Assembly: GCF_016234775.1 (NCBI RefSeq)
Contig: NZ_JACRAH010000057.1
Span: 1 to 63,995, forward strand
DNA: 63,995 nt
Source of the DNA: Aquabacterium sp.
GTDB lineage: Bacteria > Pseudomonadota > Gammaproteobacteria > Burkholderiales > Burkholderiaceae_C
Direction of reading: 5' to 3'
Below, in pieces: positions 21,242 to 29,910 of the stretch. The notes below the pieces were generated by a model. It searched no databases and had not been told where the DNA came from. It was given only the letters and a program-made list of their open reading frames with translations. Position 1 is the first letter of the stretch. The number at the start of each line of letters is the position of its first letter. Both the position numbers and the translations under genes were made by a program.

Positions 21242-21255
21242 TCCCAGCCTGAACC

Positions 21256-22080
21256 GTGAGCCATGTCGAGCACCCTCACACCTGGTACACGACCAATCTG
21301 GTTGGCATCCCGGCGCATGTGCTCGCCAGCACGGAATTCAACGCCCATCCGGTGGCGCTTCACATTGTGGGCACGCGTGAGGCGCACGCCGGCCTGTTCG
21401 CCTTGCTTGAAACCAGCCGGGATGCCCAGGAGGCCAGTGAGATGTTCATCCACTACCTGAGCCTCGCCTTTGGCCTGCAACCTGCGCAGGACCCTGCTTC
21501 GCCATCAGAGGCGCGGCGTTGGCGCGCCAGCTACATCAAGCTCTTGCAGAGCTGGGGTGTCGACAGCAACGGTGCCCCGGGTGCGGTGCTCAAGGGGTGG
21601 GTTGAAAGCCGTTTCGGCATGGTGCCGTGTTTTCATCAGGCGAGGCTGGAGCGTTTCCCTTCACCAGCCTGGGTGCGGTACATGGAGGAGAAGGCTTCCA
21701 GTCGCTTTCACAACAACTGCATCTACCAGCAGCTGGATCTGCTCTACGAATACTGTCAGTGGGCCTTGCGTCGTTTCAAGCCTTTTGGCGAGTCAGGCCA
21801 CGTGGCCTTGTGGCGCGGCATCAACCACTGCGAGGAGCAAGTGGTGCAAGGCGAGCTGGGCCCCGGGCGGCGGCATCTGGTCGTGATGCTCAACAACCTG
21901 GTGAGCTTTGCCCAGCAAGTAGAGCAAGCCGAGTGTTTCGGTGACTGGTTGCTGCATGCGCAGGTGCCGCTGGTCAAGCTGCTGTTCTATCCGGGCTTGC
22001 TCAGCCAGGTCCCGCTCAATGGCGAAGGTGAAGTGCTGGCCATAGGCGGGCAATATGAGGTGGAGGCCCGCCGTGCTTGA
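21256..22080 (+). CDS. draT: NAD+--dinitrogen-reductase ADP-ribosyltransferase
   Basis: Transfers ADP-ribose from NAD+ to an arginine on NifH, switching nitrogenase off when ammonium appears or energy falls. The 274-residue protein matches DraT throughout: NLVGIPAHVLASTEFNAHP at the N-terminus, the IKLLQSWGVDSNG region, and HVALWRGINHCEEQ, the conserved RG core of DraT enzymes. The start is a GTG at 21256, 14 bases after trHb; no ATG is available nearby. The 3' end overlaps draG. The target arginine is kept in NifH here (Arg102). Confidence 0.93.
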   Translation: MSHVEHPHTWYTTNLVGIPAHVLASTEFNAHPVALHIVGTREAHAGLFALLETSRDAQEASEMFIHYLSLAFGLQPAQDPASPSEARRWRASYIKLLQSWGVDSNGAPGAVLKGWVESRFGMVPCFHQARLERFPSPAWVRYMEEKASSRFHNNCIYQQLDLLYEYCQWALRRFKPFGESGHVALWRGINHCEEQVVQGELGPGRRHLVVMLNNLVSFAQQVEQAECFGDWLLHAQVPLVKLLFYPGLLSQVPLNGEGEVLAIGGQYEVEARRA

Positions 22081-23026
22081 ACTCAAGGAACGCCTGCCCG
22101 GACGTGTGCCTGTGGCCATGGGCCGGGCCCGCCTGTTCGATCACGCCCTGGGTGCCTACCTGGGCTTGGCCTTGGGCGACGCGCTGGGTGCGACCGTCGA
22201 GTTCATGACGCCACGCGAAATCCAGCATCACCATGGCGTGCACAAGGAGATTATCGGTGGTGGTTGGCTCAAGCTCAAACCAGGGCAGGTGACCGATGAC
22301 ACCACGATGAGCCTGGCGTTGGGCGAGGCCTTGATCCGTGGCCATCGCGAGGGACGGCCCTTCGATGTGGGGCTCATGGCTGAGGGCTTCGTGAGCTGGT
22401 GGCGCAGCAAGCCTGTGGACTGCGGCAACACCTGCCGGCGCGGCATCATGCGCTATCTGGCCGATGGCAGCCTGCAAGGGCCTGCCCATGATGGTGATGG
22501 TGGCAACGGCGCCTTGATGCGCAACTTCCCCGTGGCACTGGCCACGCTGGGGCGTCCCGACATGCTGGTGCAGGCTTCGATTGACCAGGCCCACATCACG
22601 CATCACCATGCACTGTCTGATGCGGCCACGGTGGCTTTCGGGCGCATGCTGCATGAGCTGTTGTGCCAGGCCGAGCCGCAGCAGGCCTTGCCGGCATGCC
22701 GCGGCATCGCCGATGAGCTGGTGGCGCGCCATCCCCAGTTCAACTTCGTGCCCTATCCGGGGCGTGCGTCTGGCTATGTGGTCGACACCGTGCAGACGGT
22801 GCTGCATCACTTCTTCAGGACGCCGGATTTCGAATCAGCCGTGCTGGGCGCGGTGAACCAAGGCGAAGACGCCGACACGACAGGTGCCCTGGCCGGCATG
22901 CTGGCGGGGGCCCTCTGCGGCGCGCAGGCCTTGCCCAAGCGGTGGCTCAACAAACTCGATCGCGGGGTACGCATGGCCATCACCGATCAGACCAGCGCCT
23001 TGCTGGCATTGGCGCTTGCATCATGA
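22073..23026 (+). CDS. draG: ADP-ribosyl-[dinitrogen reductase] hydrolase
   Basis: Dinuclear-metal hydrolase that removes ADP-ribose from NifH and reactivates nitrogenase. I choose the GTG at 22073 (317 residues): GGAGG at 22062-22066 is six bases upstream. An in-frame ATG at 22055 has a weaker site. Family motifs: GLALGDALGATVEF, the metal-binding DDTTMSLAL, GDGGNGALMR, and the C-terminal QGEDADTTGALAGMLAGA. It overlaps draT by eight bases and the next gene by four. Confidence 0.94.
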   Translation: MLELKERLPGRVPVAMGRARLFDHALGAYLGLALGDALGATVEFMTPREIQHHHGVHKEIIGGGWLKLKPGQVTDDTTMSLALGEALIRGHREGRPFDVGLMAEGFVSWWRSKPVDCGNTCRRGIMRYLADGSLQGPAHDGDGGNGALMRNFPVALATLGRPDMLVQASIDQAHITHHHALSDAATVAFGRMLHELLCQAEPQQALPACRGIADELVARHPQFNFVPYPGRASGYVVDTVQTVLHHFFRTPDFESAVLGAVNQGEDADTTGALAGMLAGALCGAQALPKRWLNKLDRGVRMAITDQTSALLALALAS

Positions 23027-24720
23027 GCACGGCACAGGACACGGTGCTGGCCTACCACCAGCGAACCAAACACCAGCCGCAACGCTATGCAGCGGGGCCC
23101 GAGACGCTGGATTGGGACGCGCAACCGAGCCCGTTTCGCGAGTGGGCCGGATCGCCCTTGACGAAGTTGCCCCTGGTGGCTGACGAGTTGCGGACGACCT
23201 GGTCTCAGATGGATGATCCGGTCGGCCTGCCACCACATGCCATGAGCCTGGCCTCGGTGGCGTGCCTGCTGGAACTCAGCTTCGCGCTGACGGCCTGGAA
23301 GCAGTACGGGCCGGACAGGTGGGCGCTGCGGGCCAATCCATCCAGCGGCAACTTGCATCCGACCGAGGTGTACGTCATCGCGGTGGGCGTCTCTGGGCTG
23401 GCGGATGGGCTGTATCACTATGCGCCGCGAGAACATGCACTGGCTTTGCGTGCGGGCTTTGGCGCTGTGCAAGGGGCGTCGATCAAGGGGCCTGCGCTCT
23501 GGATCGGCTTGAGTTCCATCCAGTGGCGCGAGGCCTGGAAGTACGGTGAACGCGCGTTTCGCTATTGCCAGCTGGACACGGGGCACGCTGTGGGCGCGTT
23601 GGCTTATGCCGCAGCAGCATTGGGGTGGCGCACGCGTGTGGTGGCCGAGCCGGGCTTCACCGAGCTGGCCACCATCATGGGGCTGGACCGAGACAGTGAC
23701 TTTGGCCTGGCCGAGCGCGAAGAGCCGGAGATGCTGATTCGCGTAGCGTTGGCATCAGAGCTTGACTCGGACCTTGGGCAAGGTGAACTGCCACCTCCGC
23801 CAGCGGGCGAGTGGCACGGGCAGGCCAGCCGACTCGACAGGCATCCCATGTACCGATGGCCCGTGATCGATGAGGTCTCTCGTGCGACCCGAGCGATGGC
23901 AGCTGACAGGGCGCAACTGGCACACGCTGCATCGAACATGAAGTCCGCCAACCCGCCTGCTACCTGTGAGGCCTCAACGGGCACCACGGCACCCACGAAC
24001 CATGACGCGCTGGCATCCAGCGTCATTCGCGGTCGCCGCAGTGCCCAGCACTTTGACAAGCGTGCCACCATGCCCCTGGCGGTGTTCCTGCGCATGATGG
24101 CGGCCTTGATGCCGCACAGGAGCCTGCCGTTTGATGCCTGGCCCCAAACCGCCAGCGTGCATGCCGTGGTGTATGCCCATCGGGTCGATGGCCTGGCACC
24201 CGGCGCTTATGTCCTGGCGCGCACGGCGCAAGGTGAAGCAGCCTTGCGTGCGGCCATCCACACTGCGCCGGACTGGGCGCGGGTGCTGGCCGGCGGTGGG
24301 GCGCTGCCTCTGTGGTGCATCGCGGCGCATCCCGCGCTGGCAGGCACCTTGCGCACGCTGAGCTGCCATCAGGCCATTGGCAGCGATGCCTGCTTCGCCG
24401 TCAGCCTGATCGCCGACTTTGCCGAGCCCGTGGCCCGTCAGGCCAGCGCCTACCGAACGCTGTACCAGGAGGCGGGCCTCATGGGACAGGTGCTCTACCT
24501 GCAGGCCGAGGCCGAAGGCTTTCGGGGCACCGGCATTGGCTGCTACTTCGACGACGCGGTGCACGAGCTGCTGGGCATGAAGGACCAGGCCATGCAGGTG
24601 CTCTATCACTTCACCGTGGGTGTACCCATGGTGGACGCCCGCATCGTGACCGAGGCGCCCTATGCCCATCGCGCGCCGGTTGCCATCCCATCACCTGGTC
24701 AAGAGGTACCCACAACATGA
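23023..24720 (+). CDS. SagB/ThcOx-type nitroreductase-fold oxidoreductase, two-domain
   Basis: A 565-residue protein with two nitroreductase-like halves. The first is about residues 80-265, with the family-typical RANPSSGNLHPTEVYVI; the second is about residues 330-545, starting SVIRGRRSAQHFDKR and ending GTGIGCYFDDAVHELLGM. SagB/ThcOx proteins are FMN enzymes best known for oxidising azolines in peptide natural products, but no precursor peptide or cyclodehydratase gene is nearby. Its ATG overlaps the draG stop (ATGA) and its stop overlaps the next ATG, so it is translationally coupled inside the nif accessory operon. Its substrate is unknown; a redox role linked to nitrogenase is inferred only from context. 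Confidence 0.8.
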   Translation: MSTAQDTVLAYHQRTKHQPQRYAAGPETLDWDAQPSPFREWAGSPLTKLPLVADELRTTWSQMDDPVGLPPHAMSLASVACLLELSFALTAWKQYGPDRWALRANPSSGNLHPTEVYVIAVGVSGLADGLYHYAPREHALALRAGFGAVQGASIKGPALWIGLSSIQWREAWKYGERAFRYCQLDTGHAVGALAYAAAALGWRTRVVAEPGFTELATIMGLDRDSDFGLAEREEPEMLIRVALASELDSDLGQGELPPPPAGEWHGQASRLDRHPMYRWPVIDEVSRATRAMAADRAQLAHAASNMKSANPPATCEASTGTTAPTNHDALASSVIRGRRSAQHFDKRATMPLAVFLRMMAALMPHRSLPFDAWPQTASVHAVVYAHRVDGLAPGAYVLARTAQGEAALRAAIHTAPDWARVLAGGGALPLWCIAAHPALAGTLRTLSCHQAIGSDACFAVSLIADFAEPVARQASAYRTLYQEAGLMGQVLYLQAEAEGFRGTGIGCYFDDAVHELLGMKDQAMQVLYHFTVGVPMVDARIVTEAPYAHRAPVAIPSPGQEVPTT

Positions 24721-25544
24721 GCTCGACACAAGGATTCCAACGATTGCGCGCCGGTGAGTTGGCAGATTGGCTGAGTGCCCATCCCGACGCCTTGATTCTG
24801 GATGCCCGCGATGAACGCCACCATGCACTGGGGCATCTGAATGGCAGCGTCAGGCTGGATGGGCGCAATCACGAGCGTCTGCTCATGCGTGAAAGCAAGA
24901 CCCGGCCTGTGCTCATCTACTGCTATCACGGCAATGCCAGCCAGACCTATGCCGACATGTTCGTTGACTTCGGTTTCGCCTGTGTGGCCGACCTGATGGG
25001 TGGGTGGGAGGCCTGGATGCAAAGCGGGCCACAGGCCAGCACGGCGGAAGCCGCAGCAGGTGGGCGCAGCACGAACCTCGATGAGGCCGTGCCACCCTTT
25101 CTGCAGACCTGGCTGAGCGACCACGAGTTCGAACACATCAACGAGGCAGGGGCACATGGCAACACGCCCTTGATGGAGGCTGCCTGGCGCGGAGAGACCG
25201 CCATCGTGCAGGCCCTGATCGACCTGGGTGTGAACCTGCATGCCACCAATGGTGACGGCAACAATGCCTTGTGGCTGGCCTGTGTGTCCAACGATCCCGC
25301 CCTGGTCATCCTGTTGGCGCAGGCCGGTGTGGCCATCGACCACCTGAACGCCACCGGCGCGACCTGCCTGATGTACGCGGCGTCCAGCAGCAAGCCCGAC
25401 ATCGTGCGGGTCCTGCTGGCCTTGGGGGCTGATCCGCTGATCCAGACGCAGGATGATTTTTCTGCGCTGGACATGGCTGCCAGCCTGGCGTGCCTGCAAC
25501 TGCTGCGCTCTGCCACCAAGTCAGCCAGCAAGGTGACTGCGTGA
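24717..25544 (+). CDS. Rhodanese-ankyrin fusion protein
   Basis: A 275-residue fusion. Residues about 8-105 are a GlpE-like single-domain rhodanese with the persulfide Cys69 in CYHGNAS and the usual GGWEAW end. Residues about 125-265 hold four ankyrin repeats, recognisable from GNTPLMEAAWRGETAIVQALIDLG and similar units. Rhodaneses carry sulfane sulfur; ankyrins bind proteins. This could deliver sulfur or persulfide to a partner such as an Fe-S or nitrogenase assembly factor (inference). ATGA overlap with the upstream oxidoreductase gene. Confidence 0.85.
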   Translation: MSSTQGFQRLRAGELADWLSAHPDALILDARDERHHALGHLNGSVRLDGRNHERLLMRESKTRPVLIYCYHGNASQTYADMFVDFGFACVADLMGGWEAWMQSGPQASTAEAAAGGRSTNLDEAVPPFLQTWLSDHEFEHINEAGAHGNTPLMEAAWRGETAIVQALIDLGVNLHATNGDGNNALWLACVSNDPALVILLAQAGVAIDHLNATGATCLMYAASSSKPDIVRVLLALGADPLIQTQDDFSALDMAASLACLQLLRSATKSASKVTA

Positions 25545-25602
25545 TTGGTCGTGTGATGCGCATGTGTCTTTTATTGTTGAATGACCTTCCAAGGAGCCCC
25601 AC

Positions 25603-26040
25603 ATGGATCTCGTCTACAAGGCACAAATGCTCACCCAGGGTGGGCGCACCGGCACCATCCAGAGTGACGATGGCAGCTTCAAGCTCAAGCTGGCCGTACC
25701 AACCGCCATGGGCGGAAAGGGCGATGGGCCGAACCCCGAGCAGTTGTTCGGCGGCGCCTTTGCCGCGTGCTTCGAGCAGTCCATACGCCACATTGCCAAG
25801 AAGGGGCACGTCCCTTTGAAGGGGTGTTACGTCGAGGCCGATCTGTCGATGTACATCACCTTTGAAGATGCCTACCGCATGGCCCTGAGCCTGACCGTGC
25901 ACATGGCCGGGCCATTGGACCAGGATGCTGCCGACAACCTGCTGGAGCGGGCCCGTGGCATCTGCCCCTATGTGGACGCCACCAAGAACAACGTGAGCCT
26001 CACGCTCAAGGCTGTGCTGGACACGCCCGTGACGGCCTGA
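25603..26040 (+). CDS. Ohr/OsmC family organic hydroperoxide reductase
   Basis: A 145-residue OsmC-fold thiol peroxidase. Both catalytic cysteines of the Ohr group are in place: Cys56 in FAACFEQS and Cys121 in ARGICPY, close to the usual 60/125. The YKAQMLTQGGRTG start and NPEQLFGGAFAA are typical. A CAAGGAG ribosome site precedes the ATG. It lies 58 bases after the rhodanese gene in the same direction and may be part of the operon, adding peroxide protection. Confidence 0.88.
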   Translation: MDLVYKAQMLTQGGRTGTIQSDDGSFKLKLAVPTAMGGKGDGPNPEQLFGGAFAACFEQSIRHIAKKGHVPLKGCYVEADLSMYITFEDAYRMALSLTVHMAGPLDQDAADNLLERARGICPYVDATKNNVSLTLKAVLDTPVTA

Positions 26041-26084
26041 TCACCGATTCGCCATTCAAACCGAGAGACCGAGGAGACAAGACC

Positions 26085-26324
26085 ATGAGCACACCCGAAG
26101 GATTTTTTGTGGACTGGGACGGCAACCTGCGAAAGACCACAGACCCTGGCACCGGCTTTGTGTGTGAAGTTGACTTGATGGCACGCTATGTGGGCGTGAA
26201 GACACCCAAGGGCATCCTGATGCACGAGGCTACCTTCTACAAGGACCAGGCCGCTGTGGACAAGGCCGGCATCAAGACGCAATTGGTGCCTGGCAGCCAA
26301 CCCTGGGGCAAGCCGGACCTTTGA
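26085..26324 (+). CDS. Unknown 79-residue protein of the nif accessory block
   Basis: Not recognised. A small soluble acidic-to-neutral protein starting MSTPEGFFVDWDGNLRK, with a single Cys at about residue 26, no signal peptide and no membrane helix. It is preceded by a good GAGGAG ribosome site and lies 44 bases after the Ohr-like gene, so it is probably the last gene of the draTG unit. It is too unlike NifT, CowN or FdxN to use those names. Codon use matches neighbours, which supports a real gene. Confidence 0.7.
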   Translation: MSTPEGFFVDWDGNLRKTTDPGTGFVCEVDLMARYVGVKTPKGILMHEATFYKDQAAVDKAGIKTQLVPGSQPWGKPDL

Positions 26325-26328
26325 TGCG

Positions 26329-28110
26329 TTACCGCAGCGCGGCGGCGGCCTGCAGCAAGCGCGTGTGGCTGGCGGGGTCCTTGCGGGCCGACAGTGCAAA
26401 GGCCTGCACACAACGCGCGGCCGCCGTCACGTAGCGGGACTGCGGCGCCAGCTTGTTCAAGGTGATCAGCGCCAATGCCGCCGTGCCATTGCCCGAAGGT
26501 GTCGCCGTGTCGATGCCGGGCTTCATGCGGAAGAACAGGGCGGGCGCGTCCGACGGCGTGAAGTAGAAGCCGCCCTCGGCAGCATCTTCAAACCGATGGA
26601 GCAGTGTGTCGGCCAGCACGTGGGCAAAGCCGATGTCCTGCGGCTGCGGGTCAGCCTCGTGGACGGCCAACAGCGCTTCGAGCAGGAAGGCGTGGTCGTC
26701 CAGGTAGCCGACTTGCCCAGCCTGGCTCCACAACTGGCCCTGGTCCGTCCAGCGCGTCTGACGCAGAAAGTCCAGGGTCTGCCGCGCGAGGTCTATCCAT
26801 GGCTGTTGCTGGCACAGCTTGCCTGCCCGGGCCAGTGCGGTCACCATCAGGGCCGTCCAGCTTGTCAGTACGGTGTCATCACCCTGGGCGCGTTGACGCT
26901 TCTGCCGCTCCAGCAGGAGCTTCTACCTGGTGGCCACGATGAACTCGTCCACCAGCTTCAAGGGCCGGTCCAGCAAGCGTGCGAGGTCTTCTGCAGGGCG
27001 CGCGATGGTCAGATGCCAGCGGCTGCCTTCCACATTGGGCGGGTCGATGAGGCCCCAGTGTGCCGAGCAGACATCCCACTCCATCGGCTTGAGCGCGCTT
27101 CGAATGGCCTCGCGCTCCCAGGTGTAGTCACCCCCTTCGCGTCCTTGCTGATCGTCGGCGGCTTGCGAGGCCAGGAAGCCCCCTTGGGGGTGGCGCATCT
27201 CGCGGTCCAGCCAGGCCACGGTCTGATCGACCACGCGTGCAAACAGGGGCTCATCGGTCAGGGCATAGGCCTGGGCATACAACTCGATCAACAAGGCGTT
27301 GTCGCACAGCATCTTTTCGAAGTGCGGCACGTCCCAGCGGGCATCCACGCTGTAGCGGAAGAAGCCGCCGCCAATCTGGTCGAACAGCCCACCCTGGGCC
27401 ATCTTGCGCAAGGTGTGCAGGGCCATGTGGCGCGCGCTGTCGTCGCCTGCCTGGCCTTTGGCCAGCAGGAAGGCCAGGTCGGTGGGATGGGGGAACTTGG
27501 GTGCGCCGCCAAAGCCACCGTGTGTGGCGTCGAAGGCCACGGTGAGTTGTTGCAGCGCCTGTGCGTCCACACTGGCGTTCATAAGTACGCCCTCGTGAGG
27601 CCTGGCCCGTTCGGTGTTCATCCGATCAAGCAGGGCCTGATCCTGCCTGACCAGCGTCTCGCGTTTGTCAGTCCACACGGTGCTGACGGAAGTGAGGATG
27701 TCACGCAGCGCGGGCTGTTCCATTTGCGGTTCGCGCGGGAAGTAGGTGCCGCTGTAGAAGGGGATGCATTGCGGAGACAGGAAGATCGTCAGGGGCCAGC
27801 CACCGCCGCTGCGGCGCAGGATGGTGTGTGCAGCCTGGTACAGCTGATCGAGGTCAGGGCGATCTTCACGGTCGACCTTGATGTTGACGAAGCCTTCGTT
27901 CATCAACTGCGCGGTAGCAGGGTCAGAGAAGGACTCCCGGGCCATCACGTGGCACCAGTGGCAGGCGTTGTAGCCGATGGACAGCAAGATGGGCTTGTCC
28001 AGTTCACGCGCCTTGGCCAGGGCCTCTTCGCCCCATGGGTACCAGTCCACAGCTTGTTCTGCATGTGCCAGCAGGTAGGCCGATGTTTCCTGGTTCAGTC
28101 GGTTGGACAT
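26329..28110 (-). pseudogene. DUF255/YyaL-type thioredoxin-domain protein, split by an in-frame amber codon
   Basis: The frame encodes a protein of about 593 residues of the DUF255/YyaL family: an N-terminal thioredoxin-like domain with CHWCH (residues 50-54) followed by an alpha/alpha six-barrel related to N-acylglucosamine 2-epimerase. At codon 396 the + strand reads CTA (26923-26925), a TAG stop on the coding strand, after DEFIVATR. The same frame then continues without a shift through LLLERQKRQRAQGDDTVLTSWTALM, the segment expected in homologues, to a normal end. A CAG-to-TAG change is the simplest explanation. The truncated product would keep the thioredoxin domain and about half the barrel. 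Start ATG at 28110. Confidence 0.85.
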
Positions 28111-28143
28111 GGCATCGGCCTTTCGCTTGATGTGCAGATGGTC

Positions 28144-28168
28144 TGTCGGCTTCACCACAAAGCCGACA
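28144..28168. promoter_or_regulatory. Inverted repeat TGTCGGCTT-N7-AAGCCGACA, NifA-site-like
   Basis: Perfect 9-base arms (28144-28152 and 28160-28168), 34 bases upstream of the YyaL-type start. The left part is also an exact TGT-N10-ACA (28144-28159). It shares TGTCGGCTT with the site at 20597. No sigma-54 promoter lies between it and the gene; a poor candidate (28203-28218, minus strand) is on the far side. Confidence 0.5.
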
Positions 28169-28257
28169 AGCGCAGGGGCATCCGTGCGGTCCAGGCTGTT
28201 CGAGCAGGTTCTGTGCCTTCCACGGTTGGAAAGTCTCAGTGAGTTCGGTGGGGGTGC

Positions 28258-29796
28258 TCAAGGCTTCGTGCGCGCTTCACTGAAGCGGCGCACGAAGCCA
28301 CGTAAGGCGGTGGTCTGACGCTGGCCATAGGCCAGCAAGGCTTGCCTCAGGCTGTCCAGTTGTGCCTGCCCCAGCACGCCTTGCAATGACAAGGCAAACG
28401 CCTCTTGCGCCTCGGTGATGCCCTGCCAGTCGAATTGATCGGCCCGGGTCTCGGGTGCCAGGGCGTGCACGATCGACTTGAAGGACCAGGATCCGCACAT
28501 ATCAGGGTGATAGTAGTGGGCGCGCGCCACCTGGAACAGGTCCACGATGCGGGGCTGCAAGGCTTCCAGTGCACTGGCAAGGTCATCAAAGGCGGTGGCC
28601 AGTTCCCGCAGGCGGTTGCGCTCGAAGCCCGCGTTGTAGGCGAAGATGGGGCCTGTTGTGCCCAGTACCTCGATCAGTGACAGCGCGAACGCCCGTCGCG
28701 GATCACCTTGCTGTGTGGCCAGAAAGGCGTGGTGTGACAGCCGGCCATCGGGTTGTTCGACGTCGCACGTCCACTGGAAAGGCATGATCTGATAGGGCCG
28801 GGTTCCCGGCCAGCTCGGCAAGGCAAAGCCAATGGTGTCGATGCGCAGTGCGTATCTGGGATAGGCCATGGTGGCGATCAGATCGGCGACCTCCGGTTCC
28901 ATGATGGGCCGCCCCTGCTGGACCGCTCGCACGGCGCGACGCCGCCGCTCGTCGGGCAGTTCATCCAGCGACACCGTGCGCACGCTGATGTGACCCAGCT
29001 CGCGCAACTCGCCTGCCAGCTCCCGGCCGACCAGATCCAGATCGGCCGGGTCCTTTCTGCCATGACCTGCTTCAAGTTGGCCGCAGTGCCGGACGAAAGC
29101 GCAAGGCGAGGGCGTGTGGCAAGGCGCTTCATCGGGTGGAGCAGGTTCTGTATCACGTTCGCAGGCCCGCATGGCCACCAGCCAGTCGGGCACCGAGCGC
29201 GAGCCCAGTACCGGCATCAATTCCACTTCTCTGAACAAGCCCGCATAGCAGCCCAGACCTGGATACACGAAATCGGTATCCACCAGCATGAGCCCGGCGC
29301 TTTGCACGCGCAGGCCGTTTCGTGCGGCCACATGCGTCCACAAGGCCACCATGTCGACGTCCCGCTCGTCACCCACCGTGGCGTAGCGGACCTTGAACAG
29401 ACGCAGGCCGTAGGGGCCAGCCGCCAGCACGTCCACACGCACGCGCACACCTTCGTTGCTCTCCAGGCAAGCACCGAGAATGGCGCGGCCCTCGTCTTCC
29501 CTGACGCCCGCCAGCCAGCCCTCGGCCAGAACAGCGTGGGTGCGGGCAATGGCCTGCAACCAATCGGTCTCGCTTTGAGGGGTGTCGATGACGATCGCTT
29601 GTGGGAAAGTGGCGCGCAAGGCCTGATCTTGTGCGGCAGGTGAGGCGTCCAGTCCTTTGCCTGATGCAGCACCTTGCATCAACAGCGCCTCGCTTGACGG
29701 TTCGACATGGCGTTGCAGCCAGAAGCGCCGCGAGCAGGCCAGCCAGCGTGACAGGTCTTCGTGCGTATAGGGCTGGGATGACGTGGTGGAGGACAT
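28258..29796 (-). CDS. DUF2779 family nuclease-like protein
   Basis: A 512-residue protein. The N-terminal half resembles the Cas4-like part of this family: Cys21 in WLACSRRFWL, Cys226, Cys232 and Cys238 in PCHTPSPCAFVRHC could hold an Fe-S cluster, and RVDVL plus FKVRYA fit a PD-(D/E)XK core. The C-terminal half is the DUF2779 domain, with PFQWTCDVE, YNAGFERNRLRELA and RIVDLFQVARAHYYHPDMCGSWSFK, resembling an RNase H-fold exonuclease. Its biological role is unknown. Start at ATG 29796; a longer frame to 29949 crosses a repeated-motif region and is unlikely. The gene diverges from the GST gene. Confidence 0.8.
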   Translation of the reverse strand: MSSTTSSQPYTHEDLSRWLACSRRFWLQRHVEPSSEALLMQGAASGKGLDASPAAQDQALRATFPQAIVIDTPQSETDWLQAIARTHAVLAEGWLAGVREDEGRAILGACLESNEGVRVRVDVLAAGPYGLRLFKVRYATVGDERDVDMVALWTHVAARNGLRVQSAGLMLVDTDFVYPGLGCYAGLFREVELMPVLGSRSVPDWLVAMRACERDTEPAPPDEAPCHTPSPCAFVRHCGQLEAGHGRKDPADLDLVGRELAGELRELGHISVRTVSLDELPDERRRRAVRAVQQGRPIMEPEVADLIATMAYPRYALRIDTIGFALPSWPGTRPYQIMPFQWTCDVEQPDGRLSHHAFLATQQGDPRRAFALSLIEVLGTTGPIFAYNAGFERNRLRELATAFDDLASALEALQPRIVDLFQVARAHYYHPDMCGSWSFKSIVHALAPETRADQFDWQGITEAQEAFALSLQGVLGQAQLDSLRQALLAYGQRQTTALRGFVRRFSEARTKP

Positions 29797-29822
29797 GGGC
29801 GCAAGCAGGTGCAGGAAGACCG

Positions 29823-29867
29823 TCGAACAAAGCCGACAAAGCTGACAGGGGCGACACAAGGCCGACC
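29823..29867. promoter_or_regulatory. Array of phased GC(C/T)GACA motifs between DUF2779 gene and GST
   Basis: GCCGACA (29832), GCTGACA (29841), GCGACA (29851) and GCCGACC (29861) recur at 9-10-base steps, about one helical turn. Read on the minus strand they give TGTCGGCTTTGT and TGTCAGCTTTGT, the same half-site as the nifH and trHb activator sites, but no full TGT-N10-ACA. The array lies in the divergent promoter region. Confidence 0.5.
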
Positions 29868-29910
29868 TCGTCGATGCGTGTTCATGCAGGGAAGCAAGCA
29901 GCGTGCGGGG

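Noticed and set aside
24312..24716. N-terminal extension of the rhodanese-ankyrin gene
   Set aside because: It overlaps the C-terminal half of the oxidoreductase in another frame; the ATG at 24717 with ATGA overlap and a rhodanese start fits better.
28203..28218. Minus-strand AGGCACAGAACCTGCT as a sigma-54 promoter for the YyaL-type gene
   Set aside because: GG and GC spacing fits but three consensus bases differ and the activator-like site lies downstream of it, so I did not annotate it.
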